Shown: positions 16,321 to 25,201 of the stretch, piece by piece | Layout: the number at the start of each line of letters is the position of its first letter | How positions within the stretch are numbered: the stretch's first letter is position 1 | From: JBBQVS01 sp964657325 | GTDB taxonomy: Bacteria > Chloroflexota > Ktedonobacteria > Ktedonobacterales > Ktedonobacteraceae | Assembly: GCA_964657325.1 (NCBI GenBank) | Contig: CAZZVE010000013.1 | Location: 1-64,000, forward strand | Direction of reading: 5' to 3' | DNA: 64,000 nucleotides | The notes under the pieces: model-generated | Seen by the model: only the letters and a program-made list of their open reading frames with translations | Told to the model about the DNA's origin: nothing | Database searches by the model: none | Program-made: the position numbers and the translations under genes

Positions 16321-18405
16321 ATGACTCGCTCCTCCAAAGTATCACCCCAGCAACATGAAGAGGTTGGTCAGGGTTCGCTGTTCTCGTCTGAGCAAACCGA
16401 CGAGCGCACAAATGTATCCACTCTACGTGTAGAGGCAAAGGGACTTCCACGTAATAATAAAAAAAATGTAGCATATTCTGCAGCAGATATTCAGGTGCTT
16501 GAAGGCATTGCAGCTATTCGGCATCGTCCGGGGATGTACATAGGTTCAACGTCTACCTCTGGTCTGGTTCATTTAATCTGGGAGGCATTAGATAATGCCG
16601 TTGACGAAGCGGTGGCTGGTTATGGTAAACATATCTGGGTGAGTATCGACCAAGAAGGCTGGGTGACGGTCCGCGATGAAGGGCGAGGCATGCCTTTCGA
16701 TTTGATGTTATATCAGGGCGACTACGTGCCTGCTGCAACTGTTATTCTTACCGTGCCTCACTCCGGTGGCAAGTTCGCCGAGGGCGCTTACAAAACGGCA
16801 GGTGGCTTGCATGGTGTTGGTTCTACAGTGATTAATGCGCTCTCTGAAAAACTAGAGCTAACCATCTGGAAGGATGGGCAGGAGTTCACACAAACATTTA
16901 GTCGCGGCGCGGCAGTTCCACATCAGATTGTTCCATGTGATCCGAAGATGCATGGAACACAACTTCGGTGGTTATATGACCGCGCCGTCTTTGATGTCGA
17001 TGCCTATTATTCACTCGAAGCGGTGGAAAGTCGCCTGAATGCATCAGCCTACCTCAACCGTGGCGTCTCTTTTCACTTGGATGCCTGGGATGATGCCGCA
17101 AGCGAACAAATGAGCCGCACGTTTTATTCGCGTGATGGTTTACCTGATTATGTACGTGACCTCTCCACGACTGGTACGAATGTGCCATTGTCAAAGCATG
17201 TCATTGGTATTGCGAAAGAAAAAGATGGTGTGCAAGTTGAGGTTGCGTTGCAACCAACAACGGGCTACAAAATCGCGATGTATAGCTATGCGAATGCCGT
17301 GCGTACACGTGATGGTGGTGTGCATGAGACGGGCTTTAAAGCGGCATTGACAAAGGTTGTCAATGATTATGCCATTAAGCTCGCTATAATTAAGAACCGA
17401 GAGAAGGATGGCTTCAAGCCAGAGGTCATTCAGCAGGGACTCAACGTAGTCATCTCGGTGAAACTCACCAATCCGCAATTTCAAGGCCAGACGAAAGACC
17501 GTTTAAACAATGCGCCTGTTGAGGGTATTGTGCGCTCTGTCGTTGACGAGGGTTTGAAGGATTGGTTTGAGAGCAACACGGTTGCCGCGAAAGAGTGGCT
17601 CAAAAAAATCCAGCAAATGCAGAAGGCACGTAACGAAGCGCAGCTTGTCGAAGAATTAGCGCGTGCTGGTAACAAAAAAAACGGTGAGTTAATTGATACC
17701 TCATTGTCAAAGAAATTTCTCAAGTGTAACTCATCAGACCCTAGCCGATCAGAACTATTCATCGTTGAGGGTGACTCGGCAGGTGGCAGTGCTGGTCAAG
17801 GTCGCTTCTCTGAGTTTCAGGCTGTTCTTAAATTGAAGGGGAAACCACTGAATGTGGCGAGAGCGGACCTTGAGCGCATTGTCGAGAACGAAGAGATTCG
17901 CACCATCATCAATGTACTAGGAACAGGGACGCGGAGTACGTTTGATGTCAGTCGGCTCAAGTTCAACCGTGTCATCATTGCGACAGATGCTGATGTTGAT
18001 GGTCTGCACATTCAATGTCTCTTACTCACGCTTTTCCATCAGGAGTTCAGCGACTTAATTGAACGTGGACATGTCTATATCGCTTGTCCACCGCTCTACT
18101 CTGTGAAGTACAAGGGAAAAGTCAACTGGTTGATTGATGATGAAGCGCAAATAAAATTTCTGAATAGCCATCCCGATGCGAAAGGCTTGGAGTTCAAACG
18201 CTTCAAAGGTCTTGGCGAAATGAACCCGAAAGAACTACGCGATACAACATTTGATCCTGCACATCGTACGCTCAAGCGAGTCACAATGGAAGATGGTGTG
18301 CTCGCGGCGAAGCTTGTTATGGAATTGATGGAAGACAAAAACGCCGAGGTACGACGTACCTTTTTAGCGGAACATGCACGTAAAATTAAAGAACTGGATG
18401 TTTAA
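16321..18405 (+). CDS. parE: type IIA topoisomerase subunit B (ParE/GyrB)
   Basis: 694 residues carrying the ATPase half of a type IIA topoisomerase. GHKL motifs are EALDNAVDEAVAGY, VRDEGRGMPFD and GGLHGVGSTVINALSEKL. The transducer domain follows, then the TOPRIM domain with VEGDSAGGSAGQGR and the metal-binding DADVDGLHI. Length and TOPRIM wording (DGLHIQCLLL) fit ParE or a combined gyrase/topo IV subunit. GyrB and ParE cannot be separated safely without a tree. A hydrophilic extension of about 50 residues precedes the GHKL domain. GAGG lies 10 nt before ATG 16321. The A subunit follows after 4 nt. Confidence 0.92.
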   Translation: MTRSSKVSPQQHEEVGQGSLFSSEQTDERTNVSTLRVEAKGLPRNNKKNVAYSAADIQVLEGIAAIRHRPGMYIGSTSTSGLVHLIWEALDNAVDEAVAGYGKHIWVSIDQEGWVTVRDEGRGMPFDLMLYQGDYVPAATVILTVPHSGGKFAEGAYKTAGGLHGVGSTVINALSEKLELTIWKDGQEFTQTFSRGAAVPHQIVPCDPKMHGTQLRWLYDRAVFDVDAYYSLEAVESRLNASAYLNRGVSFHLDAWDDAASEQMSRTFYSRDGLPDYVRDLSTTGTNVPLSKHVIGIAKEKDGVQVEVALQPTTGYKIAMYSYANAVRTRDGGVHETGFKAALTKVVNDYAIKLAIIKNREKDGFKPEVIQQGLNVVISVKLTNPQFQGQTKDRLNNAPVEGIVRSVVDEGLKDWFESNTVAAKEWLKKIQQMQKARNEAQLVEELARAGNKKNGELIDTSLSKKFLKCNSSDPSRSELFIVEGDSAGGSAGQGRFSEFQAVLKLKGKPLNVARADLERIVENEEIRTIINVLGTGTRSTFDVSRLKFNRVIIATDADVDGLHIQCLLLTLFHQEFSDLIERGHVYIACPPLYSVKYKGKVNWLIDDEAQIKFLNSHPDAKGLEFKRFKGLGEMNPKELRDTTFDPAHRTLKRVTMEDGVLAAKLVMELMEDKNAEVRRTFLAEHARKIKELDV

Positions 18406-18409
18406 ATAA

Positions 18410-20914
18410 ATGGCCCGTACGCGATTAGGAAATAGCTCTAACAACGGTAATAGCAATGCGCCTGTTGTTGGTGTTATACGTGAAGAAGATTTCTCTGTCA
18501 TTATGTCGCAGGCATTTGCGACGTATGGTCTCTCAGTTGTAACTGACCGTGCGTTACCCGATGCACGAGATGGATTAAAGCCTGTACAACGCCGTATTCT
18601 CTCTGGTATGCGTGAGGCACGTTATCTTTCGACGCGATCCACTGTTAAAAGTGCTGAGGTTGTTGGACTTATTCTCGGTAACTATCACCCACACGGCGAT
18701 ACGTCCGTCTATGATGCAGCTGTACGTATGGCGCAGTCCTTCACTATGCGCTACCCGCTCATCGAGGGTCAGGGCAACATGGGCAGTGAAGACGGTGACG
18801 CGCCTGCCGCCTATCGTTACACCGAAATGCGTTTATCGCCTCTAGCAGAAGCGTTGATGGCTGATATGGAGCGAGAGACGGTTCCAGTGCATCCAACGTA
18901 CAAACAAGACCCGAAGGTCGTCGAACCGGATTATTTGCCTGGGCGTATTCCACCTGTTGTTAATCCATCAAGTGGTATCGCGGTTGGCCTCTCGACTAAT
19001 ATTCCGCCGCATAATCTTGGCGAGGTTTTGCGCGCTTGTATCGCTTTGCTTGATCGTCCAGATATGGATGTTGAACAGTTCATGACGTATGTAAAGGGTC
19101 CTGACTTTTGTCAAGGTGGAAGTGTTGTTGGTATTGATGGCATTCGAGACTACTTTACAACGGGCAAAGGGCGTATCATTGTACGTGCTGAGGTGCGTTT
19201 GGAAGAGACACCACGTAACCGTTCGCTGATTATCACACAAATCCCACCTGTTGGGCGCGATAGAATTAAAGCGTCGATTGTAAAGGCCATCAATGCACGT
19301 AAGTTAGAAGGGCTAATGCCCGATGTCCGTGACGAAAGCGATACCGAAAAGGGTATGCGTATCGTGCTCGACCTGCGTAAAGATGCTGATGCCGCACAAA
19401 CACTCTCACAATTGTTTAGTGAAACGGACCTACAGATAGCACTCTCGTTCCAGATGGTCTTTCTGTTTGGCGAGTCGATGCAGGCTGCACGGCAACCGAA
19501 GCAGGTTGGTATGATTGAGTTGCTCAACTACTGGAACACGCACCAGATCGACATCCTCACTCGTAGAGCACAATTTGATCTGCGAAAAGCACAGGAACGC
19601 CTACATGTTGTAGAGGGCTTAATCGTCGGCGCGGCACATGCCGAACAGGTCGTCAGAATATTCCAGAAGGCTGAAGATCGTAACGCCGCACGTACCGAGA
19701 TTGAGAAAAAATATAAGCTTACTACAATTCAATCTGACGTAATCGCGTCTATGACGCTAGCACAGGTTACGCGTCTCGATGCGGACAAATACGCGAAGGA
19801 GCAGACCGAGCTACAAACACGGATTAGCGAACTAGAACAATTGTTATCAGACCGCACACTGCTCATTGCATCACTGAAGAAAGAGATGCAACAGCTTATC
19901 AAGCAGTTTGGCGATGAGCGACGCACGATAATTGACGCAAAGGGTATAGTTACAGCACCTATTCAAACCGTTGCAAGTCTACATCAACGTGAACCACTCA
20001 CTGTAGCTGTGACGCGCTCTGGTGCAGTAAAAGCTTTGCCAAGTGATACATTCGTGCCCAAAGGCAAAAATGGGAATGCTACCTATACAATTGTCCGAGG
20101 TGATGAACAGTTGCGCCAAATTATTGCAACAACATCACAGGATTATTTGTTATCCATCTCTTCAACTGGACGTGTCTTTCAAATAGCTACGCATCGTGTA
20201 CCCGTGGGAAATCGCTCCGCAAAGGGTGAGTCAGTTCGCAAGATACTCGATTTGGCGGCTGGTGAGGATATTGTTGCAGTACTGCCTATCGAAACCTATG
20301 ACGAAGACCGCTATCTTGTAACATTCAGTAAACTCGGCAAAGTGAAGAAATCGCCGTTAACCGAGTACAAGACGGCAGATGTCGATGGCCTGCAAGATAT
20401 GAAGCTTGCCAATGGTGATAGCGTCGTTGCCGCATTGCTTTCGCGTGGGCAAGGCGAGTACTTGGTTTCGACTGATAACGGGCAAACTCTGCGCTTCTCT
20501 GATGAAAGTTTGAGAGCACAAGGACGTGTTGGTCAAGGCGTTGCCGCAATAACCCTCGCGCCGAAAGCTTCCGTCGTCAGCGCTTCTTACCTGGATAGAG
20601 AACAGGCAACGGCAGAGGACTTCACGAGCCTACTGGTCGTGACAGAAAATAGTTTTATCAAAAAAGTTCCGACAAGTCAATTTCCACAGAAAGGTCGCGC
20701 CACTGGTGGTGTGGCGACGACGGAACTCCTTGAGAAAGACCGTATTCTGCTTACCACGCTCATTAACGAAAATGATTACTTGCTCTTAACCTGGACAGGT
20801 GAAAGTGGTGATCAGGTGACAGCAATGAAAGCGAGCGAACTGAAAACATTCCCACGCGCTAAACGCGGCATCCCATTGTTCAATGGGCGTATGGTAGGCG
20901 TGGTAAAACTGTAG
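18410..20914 (+). CDS. parC: type IIA topoisomerase subunit A (ParC/GyrA)
   Basis: 834 residues. The winged-helix breakage-reunion domain has QRDR sequence HPHGDTSVYDAAVRMAQ and catalytic Tyr137 in AYRYTEMRL. The tower and coiled-coil region follow, then a C-terminal beta-pinwheel from about residue 530 made of repeats such as YLLSISSTGRVFQI and YLVSTDNGQTLRF. No canonical GyrA box (QRRGGKG) is visible; QKGRATGG takes a similar place, so supercoiling activity is uncertain and ParC is a cautious name. The position matching E. coli GyrA Ser83 is Thr98. The start lies 4 nt after the B subunit stop. The stop codon lies inside the left arm of a palindrome. Confidence 0.92.
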   Translation: MARTRLGNSSNNGNSNAPVVGVIREEDFSVIMSQAFATYGLSVVTDRALPDARDGLKPVQRRILSGMREARYLSTRSTVKSAEVVGLILGNYHPHGDTSVYDAAVRMAQSFTMRYPLIEGQGNMGSEDGDAPAAYRYTEMRLSPLAEALMADMERETVPVHPTYKQDPKVVEPDYLPGRIPPVVNPSSGIAVGLSTNIPPHNLGEVLRACIALLDRPDMDVEQFMTYVKGPDFCQGGSVVGIDGIRDYFTTGKGRIIVRAEVRLEETPRNRSLIITQIPPVGRDRIKASIVKAINARKLEGLMPDVRDESDTEKGMRIVLDLRKDADAAQTLSQLFSETDLQIALSFQMVFLFGESMQAARQPKQVGMIELLNYWNTHQIDILTRRAQFDLRKAQERLHVVEGLIVGAAHAEQVVRIFQKAEDRNAARTEIEKKYKLTTIQSDVIASMTLAQVTRLDADKYAKEQTELQTRISELEQLLSDRTLLIASLKKEMQQLIKQFGDERRTIIDAKGIVTAPIQTVASLHQREPLTVAVTRSGAVKALPSDTFVPKGKNGNATYTIVRGDEQLRQIIATTSQDYLLSISSTGRVFQIATHRVPVGNRSAKGESVRKILDLAAGEDIVAVLPIETYDEDRYLVTFSKLGKVKKSPLTEYKTADVDGLQDMKLANGDSVVAALLSRGQGEYLVSTDNGQTLRFSDESLRAQGRVGQGVAAITLAPKASVVSASYLDREQATAEDFTSLLVVTENSFIKKVPTSQFPQKGRATGGVATTELLEKDRILLTTLINENDYLLLTWTGESGDQVTAMKASELKTFPRAKRGIPLFNGRMVGVVKL

Positions 20915-20980
20915 GGACCGATGTATCGCGTCCTTGACAGCGATTGAGGAGGCCAAGAGGACGCGATGCATCGGTCCCTA
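20912..20980. repeat. family B palindromic repeat, copy 1
   Basis: TAGGGACCGATGTATCGCGT at 20912 onward is inverted at 20957-20980 (one mismatch), with a loop of about 20 nt. The left arm begins with the TAG stop of the subunit A gene. It may act as its terminator although no T-run follows. Confidence 0.85.
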
Positions 20981-20987
20981 TTAGTCC

Positions 20988-21053
20988 GTCAAAGCGCATT
21001 GGTCAAGACCAGGGCACCCGCTGCCCTGGTTTGGGTGACACATTGAGTTTGAC
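20988..21053. repeat. family A palindromic repeat, copy 2 (short form)
   Basis: The inner hairpin CCAGGGCA/TGCCCTGG (21009-21029) keeps only the outermost part of the family A arms. The outer flanks GTCAAA (20988) and TTTGAC (21048-21053), with TGACACATTGAG between, match the flanks of copy 3. This copy looks like an internal deletion of the long form. Confidence 0.75.
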
Positions 21054-21100
21054 AAACTACTACAATCCACATATCCACAGTATTTAACCAAACGTGACGA

Positions 21101-21622
21101 TCAGCTACGACTATCAACAAGCAAGTATATCAAACCAAGAACGAGTAATCCAATGCCTGGAAACCACAGTGAAAGTATAAACGGTGCGGCTGGCGGTGCA
21201 AGATAGCGTCCTATTGGGCCATACTCTACAAGTCCGACAAGAAGCACAATCACTGCAGGTGTTAGCGCACCTGCAGTGATATAACCACGACGTGCAGCAA
21301 ACGCTATGCCCAGCATACCTAGCCCTATTGCAAAAACGATGGAGTTACCTGCATCGGGGATGATTGTATGCTTGTATGTAAGAAAGATAGAGGCACCAAC
21401 CAATGTCACCAAAATACCGCCAATCATTAAGCGATACGGATTGAAGAAAGCCGCAATAAGCATTCCCAGTCCAAATAAGAACAAGCCTAGTGGATAGGTA
21501 AATGCGTTTAGTTGTAGTAACCAGGCGAATAGCAGAAATAGTACGCCGAGCACGAGTAACACATATGCCTGACGACGATTATGAGTTTGCGCGGTAGTAG
21601 GTGTTGCAACAATTCTTGCCAT
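21101..21622 (-). CDS. multi-span membrane protein of unknown function
   Basis: 173 residues with five or six predicted membrane spans (for example VLLVLGVLFLLFAWLLQL, LGLFLFGLGMLIAAFF, LMIGGILVTLVGASIFLTY, GALTPAVIVLLVGLVEYG and a C-terminal IGLLVLGLIYLL). The short N-terminus is basic and cytosolic. No family motif is recognised. AGGAG lies before ATG 21622. It is 53 nt downstream of the next leftward gene, another small membrane protein, and the two may be cotranscribed. Confidence 0.75.
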   Translation of the reverse strand: MARIVATPTTAQTHNRRQAYVLLVLGVLFLLFAWLLQLNAFTYPLGLFLFGLGMLIAAFFNPYRLMIGGILVTLVGASIFLTYKHTIIPDAGNSIVFAIGLGMLGIAFAARRGYITAGALTPAVIVLLVGLVEYGPIGRYLAPPAAPFILSLWFPGIGLLVLGLIYLLVDSRS

Positions 21623-21675
21623 AATTGCTCCTGTGTAGTAGTTTTACATAGTCTGTACACACGTATAACACACTT

Positions 21676-21993
21676 CTAGTTTGCAGACTCTTTTTCGGGG
21701 GTATCTTCTAACTTCTTGTAGTCTTCGTCCAGTGCTTTTTTTCTGAATGGCAAGTCACCCATAACAATATATCCAGCAAGCGAGGCAACCATAATCGTAA
21801 ATATCGTGTCCATTTCGAGCAATAGAAAGAGGACGCTACTCAGTAAATAGGCGATGACCCATGCTAAAACGACTGTAGACCAAAAGCGCCTTCGGGTGCG
21901 ATATGTTTTGGTGCTAGCAACTATAAGCGTGAAAAATAAGAGTGCTACAGTGAGAACACCATAAAGCGTAACTATACTTTTGATGGTAAACAT
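21676..21993 (-). CDS. small membrane protein of unknown function
   Basis: 105 residues with three hydrophobic helices (IVTLYGVLTVALLFFTLIV, STVVLAWVIAYLLSSVLFL, and TIFTIMVASLAGYIVMG), a basic loop RTRRRF after the first, and an acidic cytosolic tail (DEDYKKLEDTPEKE). No known family is recognised. The ribosome site before ATG 21993 is weak. Confidence 0.7.
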   Translation of the reverse strand: MFTIKSIVTLYGVLTVALLFFTLIVASTKTYRTRRRFWSTVVLAWVIAYLLSSVLFLLLEMDTIFTIMVASLAGYIVMGDLPFRKKALDEDYKKLEDTPEKESAN

Positions 21994-22052
21994 ATTTTCT
22001 CTGTACTCTCTAAACTTGTGTCAAGTCATTCTTCAATGAGTTTTGTCAACTG

Positions 22053-22089
22053 AAAAGGTCAGAGTCTACATTGCTGTAGACCCTGACCT
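22053..22089 (-). terminator. terminator after DUF4342 gene
   Basis: Stem of 15 bp with one mismatch (22056-22070 with 22075-22089), loop TTGC. On the minus strand it is followed by TTTTC. It lies 28 nt after the stop of the DUF4342 gene and separates it from the downstream membrane-protein genes. Confidence 0.8.
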
Positions 22090-22117
22090 ATGATATGTTA
22101 TTTGCCTTCCCTTAGTA

Positions 22118-22465
22118 TTAGAGGGTTGGTGGAAGTCCATCGAACGTTGTTGGCGGAACATATTCGTCAACCTTCTGGCTGACCGCATCGGTAGGACGCT
22201 CGGAGCGAATAACCTCGATAGAACACTGTGCGAGCAATGCACCAATGGCACCGATAGCTGCTAGTGCTGGTGCAACAAGCACGCCAACAACACCAACACT
22301 CAGAGGAATTTCCATGATCGTGTGTCCCTCTTGTTTGATGATGATACGGCGGACGTTGCCCTCATGAACAAGCTCCTTCACACGAGCCAGCAACTGCTCG
22401 CCCATGACCTGAAGCTCTTCATATCCCTGTTTCTGCTCGATGTTTACGTTTGGATCTTGTGACAT
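22118..22465 (-). CDS. DUF4342 domain protein
   Basis: 115 residues. Residues 20-80 match DUF4342: LARVKELVHEGNVRRIIIKQ, then GHTIMEIPLSVGVVG and a hydrophobic segment VLVAPALAAIGAIGALLAQC. The family is small, membrane-associated and uncharacterised. The N-terminal 15 residues and the tail are polar. Start taken at ATG 22465, where AAGGAG lies 11 nt upstream; the frame is open for 40 more codons, but those residues do not look like the family. It is monocistronic, with its own terminator. Confidence 0.8.
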   Translation of the reverse strand: MSQDPNVNIEQKQGYEELQVMGEQLLARVKELVHEGNVRRIIIKQEGHTIMEIPLSVGVVGVLVAPALAAIGAIGALLAQCSIEVIRSERPTDAVSQKVDEYVPPTTFDGLPPTL

Positions 22466-22722
22466 ACCTATACGTTCTCCTTCTCTTTTTCCCTTCCAAG
22501 AAACGTTAGACGCCTTCTCGGAGGTTTTATACATGAATTGCATATCCTTATGCTGTTGTATAGTATTTCCAGATGTGTGCCACATTTCATCAACATGGTT
22601 ACATATGGTATACGTACATACCTTATAATTAGTTGGAGGGGAGAGATAGCAAACTTGGCTTTTTTAAGCAGGATGAGTACAATGAGGCAAGGAACAACAG
22701 AACTCAAAAGATAGGTAATCAT

Positions 22723-23124
22723 ATGGCGTATTTTCTAGCAAAGACCGATCCTCAAACATATTCTCTCGGCCAGTTAGAACATGAAAGATCAACCGTGTGG
22801 GATGGTGTACGCAACGCACAAGCGATACGTATCATTCAAATGATGAAATCGGGCGATGATTTGTTGATTTACCATAGTCAAGGAGAAACGGCTATCGTGG
22901 GTCTTGCCCGTGTCACCTCTGATCCGCGTCCAGACTCGCACGATGGCAAGAGCTGGGTTGTAGATGTAGCATTCGTCCGTCGCTTTGAGCAACCTATCAC
23001 GCTACAAGAAATTAAAGCAACTCACATGTTTGACGATTGGAGTCTTATTCGTCAAGGACGGCTTTCGACAATGGATGTTCCGGCTTCCTTTATAGACTGG
23101 CTCAAAGAGAAGAGTGTGTTATAG
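22723..23124 (+). CDS. EVE domain protein
   Basis: 133 residues forming one EVE (YTH-like PUA) domain: it starts YFLAKTDPQTYSLGQL, has the aromatic WDGVRNAQAIR and GDDLLIYHSQGETAIVGLARV, and ends DWSLIRQGRLSTMDVPASF. EVE domains bind modified bases in DNA or RNA and are found both in housekeeping settings and beside restriction systems. No defence genes are nearby. ATG 22723 gives the standard family N-terminus; the frame extends upstream to a TTG at 22633 without family similarity. The aminotransferase follows after 26 nt. Confidence 0.85.
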   Translation: MAYFLAKTDPQTYSLGQLEHERSTVWDGVRNAQAIRIIQMMKSGDDLLIYHSQGETAIVGLARVTSDPRPDSHDGKSWVVDVAFVRRFEQPITLQEIKATHMFDDWSLIRQGRLSTMDVPASFIDWLKEKSVL

Positions 23125-23150
23125 CGATACAGAGAGTGAGTAATAAAAAT

Positions 23151-23993
23151 ATGGATAATAATGCGCAATGGTACATCAATGGACGTTGGGTTCATCCCAA
23201 TGAAGGAACTATTTCAATCAATGATGTCGCTGTTCTACGCGGCTATAGTGCCTTTGAGTCGCTACGCACCTATGGTCGGCGTCCATTCCATCTCGATGAG
23301 CATCTCAACAGGCTCTATCGCTCGGCTAAAATGATTGAGTTAGATATTCCCTACACACGAGAACATATTACAGGTATCATTCAAGAAATTATCGAACGTA
23401 ACAGCTATAAACATGCTTCGATACGTATCCTGATCACGGGTGGCGAGACCGAAGACGGTATACTACCCTTCGGTAATGCTGTTTTAGCCGTTCTCATAAC
23501 ACAACTTGGTGAACGCGATATGGAGCGTTTTGCCAGGGGTTACAAAGTGATTACGAGTCGTCTACAACGTGTTTCACCAGAGGCAAAAACTACCAGTTAC
23601 ATTGAAGCGGTACGTTCGCTGAAAGAGGCTACACGACGTGACGCTGTAGATGCACTTTTTGTGAATGAGCAAGGTCATGTCTTAGAGGGAACGCGTAGTA
23701 ACTTTTTTGTCTTTGAAGGGAACACACTCATAACACCTCGTGCAGGTGTCTTGATTGGGGTAACGCGCAACACCGTATTAGAACTTGCACAGGATCTATT
23801 TACTGTTGACGAGCGTCCCATCTTTTTAGACGAACTCGCTCATGTGGACGAGGCATTTATCACTTCTTCATCAAAAGAAATCACGCCAGTCATCCAAATT
23901 GACGATATTGTTATCGGTGGTGGTAAACCAGGGTCTCGTACTACTGCATTAGAGCAACGTTTCATCGAGATGGTCGAGCGAGGGAATTTTTAA
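23151..23993 (+). CDS. class IV aminotransferase (branched-chain or D-amino-acid type)
   Basis: 280 residues of the fold-type IV PLP family: WYINGRWVHPNEGTISINDV, the RGYSAFESLRTYG strand, HLNRLYRSA, the PLP-site Lys in the SPEAKTTSY segment, and LEGTRSNFFVF. Members include branched-chain aminotransferase, D-alanine aminotransferase and aminodeoxychorismate lyase. Sequence alone does not settle which; IlvE/Dat-like is the cautious call. ATG 23151 gives the family N-terminus. Its stop is 2 nt before the adenosine deaminase start, so the two are in one operon with the EVE gene possibly first. Confidence 0.88.
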   Translation: MDNNAQWYINGRWVHPNEGTISINDVAVLRGYSAFESLRTYGRRPFHLDEHLNRLYRSAKMIELDIPYTREHITGIIQEIIERNSYKHASIRILITGGETEDGILPFGNAVLAVLITQLGERDMERFARGYKVITSRLQRVSPEAKTTSYIEAVRSLKEATRRDAVDALFVNEQGHVLEGTRSNFFVFEGNTLITPRAGVLIGVTRNTVLELAQDLFTVDERPIFLDELAHVDEAFITSSSKEITPVIQIDDIVIGGGKPGSRTTALEQRFIEMVERGNF

Positions 23994-23995
23994 AT

Positions 23996-25054
23996 ATGCG
24001 ATTAGAACAGTATTTGCAAGAAGCTCCAAAGGCAGAACTTCATGTACACCTTGAAGGTTCAATACTGCCAGCAACACTGCTGACACTTGCGAAGCGTAAC
24101 AAGGTTGCGTTGCCTGTTACAACGTTAGATGAGGTGCAACAATGGTTCAAATACAGAAATTTTCCTCATTTCGTAGAAATATATGTAGCTATTTCTAGCA
24201 GCTTGAAAACCGTTGAGGATTACGAGCAGATCGTCTATGAGTTTGGTGCGACAATGGCACGTCAGCACATCCGCTATGCCGAGGCGACATTCTCTGCCTG
24301 TACACATCGCTATACCCTGGGTATTCCACATGATGTTTATTTTACTGGTCTGACACGAGGACGCGAGCGCGCTAAGCAAGACTTTGGCGTCGAAATCAAC
24401 TGGATATTTGACATTGTGCGCGATGTGGCTGAGGGACCTGGCATGTCGCAACGTGCGGATTATACGCTAGCCGTTGCTAAAGAGAGTATGCAAGATGGAG
24501 TGGTTGCATTAGGACTTGGTGGCCTGGAAGTAGGCTATCCGCCCGAATGGTTCGAGAAATGGTTTGATCAGGGTAGAGCAGCAGGCTTGCATAGTATACC
24601 TCACGCAGGTGAAACAGAGGGTCCAGCAAGTGTCTGGGGTGCTATTCATGCATTGGGGGCTGAGCGCATAGGTCACGGTGTGCGTGCTATCGAAGACCCA
24701 TCGCTGGTAGCTTATCTTGCCGAAAATCAGATTCCGCTTGAAGTCTGTCCGACTAGCAACCTACGACTAGGTGTCTATCCTTCGCTACAGGAACATCCAT
24801 TCCCACAACTGTATAAAGCAGGTATTCCGCTTACCATAAACTCTGACGATCCGCCATTGTTTAATACAACACTCAATGATGAGGTAGGATTGTTATCGAG
24901 TGCATTCTGTTATGATAAGGATACGATTAACGAGATATTGCTTAACGGAGTTCGCTACAGCTTTTTGCCAATTGAGCGAAAGCGCGTACTGGAAGAGCAA
25001 TTTCATAATGAGCTAATCTCCTTCATGAGCAACATTGCTCATGAAGGAGATTAA
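23996..25054 (+). CDS. add: adenosine deaminase family protein
   Basis: 352 residues of the metal-dependent amidohydrolase fold. Zinc ligands and catalytic residues are visible in order: AELHVHLEGS (HxH), SIPHAGETEGP, ERIGHGVRAI and NSDDPPLFNT. The last is typical of adenosine deaminases, which convert adenosine to inosine. Some close relatives deaminate adenine or aminofutalosine, so the substrate is not certain. It starts 2 nt after the aminotransferase stop. Its last twelve codons and stop form one arm of a strong hairpin. Confidence 0.88.
   Translation: MRLEQYLQEAPKAELHVHLEGSILPATLLTLAKRNKVALPVTTLDEVQQWFKYRNFPHFVEIYVAISSSLKTVEDYEQIVYEFGATMARQHIRYAEATFSACTHRYTLGIPHDVYFTGLTRGRERAKQDFGVEINWIFDIVRDVAEGPGMSQRADYTLAVAKESMQDGVVALGLGGLEVGYPPEWFEKWFDQGRAAGLHSIPHAGETEGPASVWGAIHALGAERIGHGVRAIEDPSLVAYLAENQIPLEVCPTSNLRLGVYPSLQEHPFPQLYKAGIPLTINSDDPPLFNTTLNDEVGLLSSAFCYDKDTINEILLNGVRYSFLPIERKRVLEEQFHNELISFMSNIAHEGD
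25015..25052. terminator. hairpin overlapping the 3' end of the deaminase gene
   Basis: Perfect 18-bp stem (25015-25032 with 25035-25052) with a 2-nt loop. The stem encodes the last residues of the deaminase and touches its TAA. No U-run follows on either side, so it may protect the mRNA 3' end or stop transcription in a factor-dependent way. Confidence 0.6.
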
Positions 25055-25201
25055 GTGCTTCTCAAGCAGTTTCAACATTCCTGATGCGTCGCAGAAAATT
25101 CAAGGCAGAAAAGTTTCTCGGACCATCTGCCATGAACGCGTAGGGCTTTGTTACACTTTATGACCGCTTCGCGTATGTGTGGTCGATAGAGCCTAGAACC
25201 T

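Noticed and set aside
22636..22722. Upstream TTG start for the EVE protein
   Set aside because: The extra 30 residues are not part of the EVE fold and the TTG lies inside the only GGAGG-like stretch.
22835..23124. EVE protein as part of a defence island
   Set aside because: Neighbours are metabolic genes; no nuclease, McrB or restriction partner is present.
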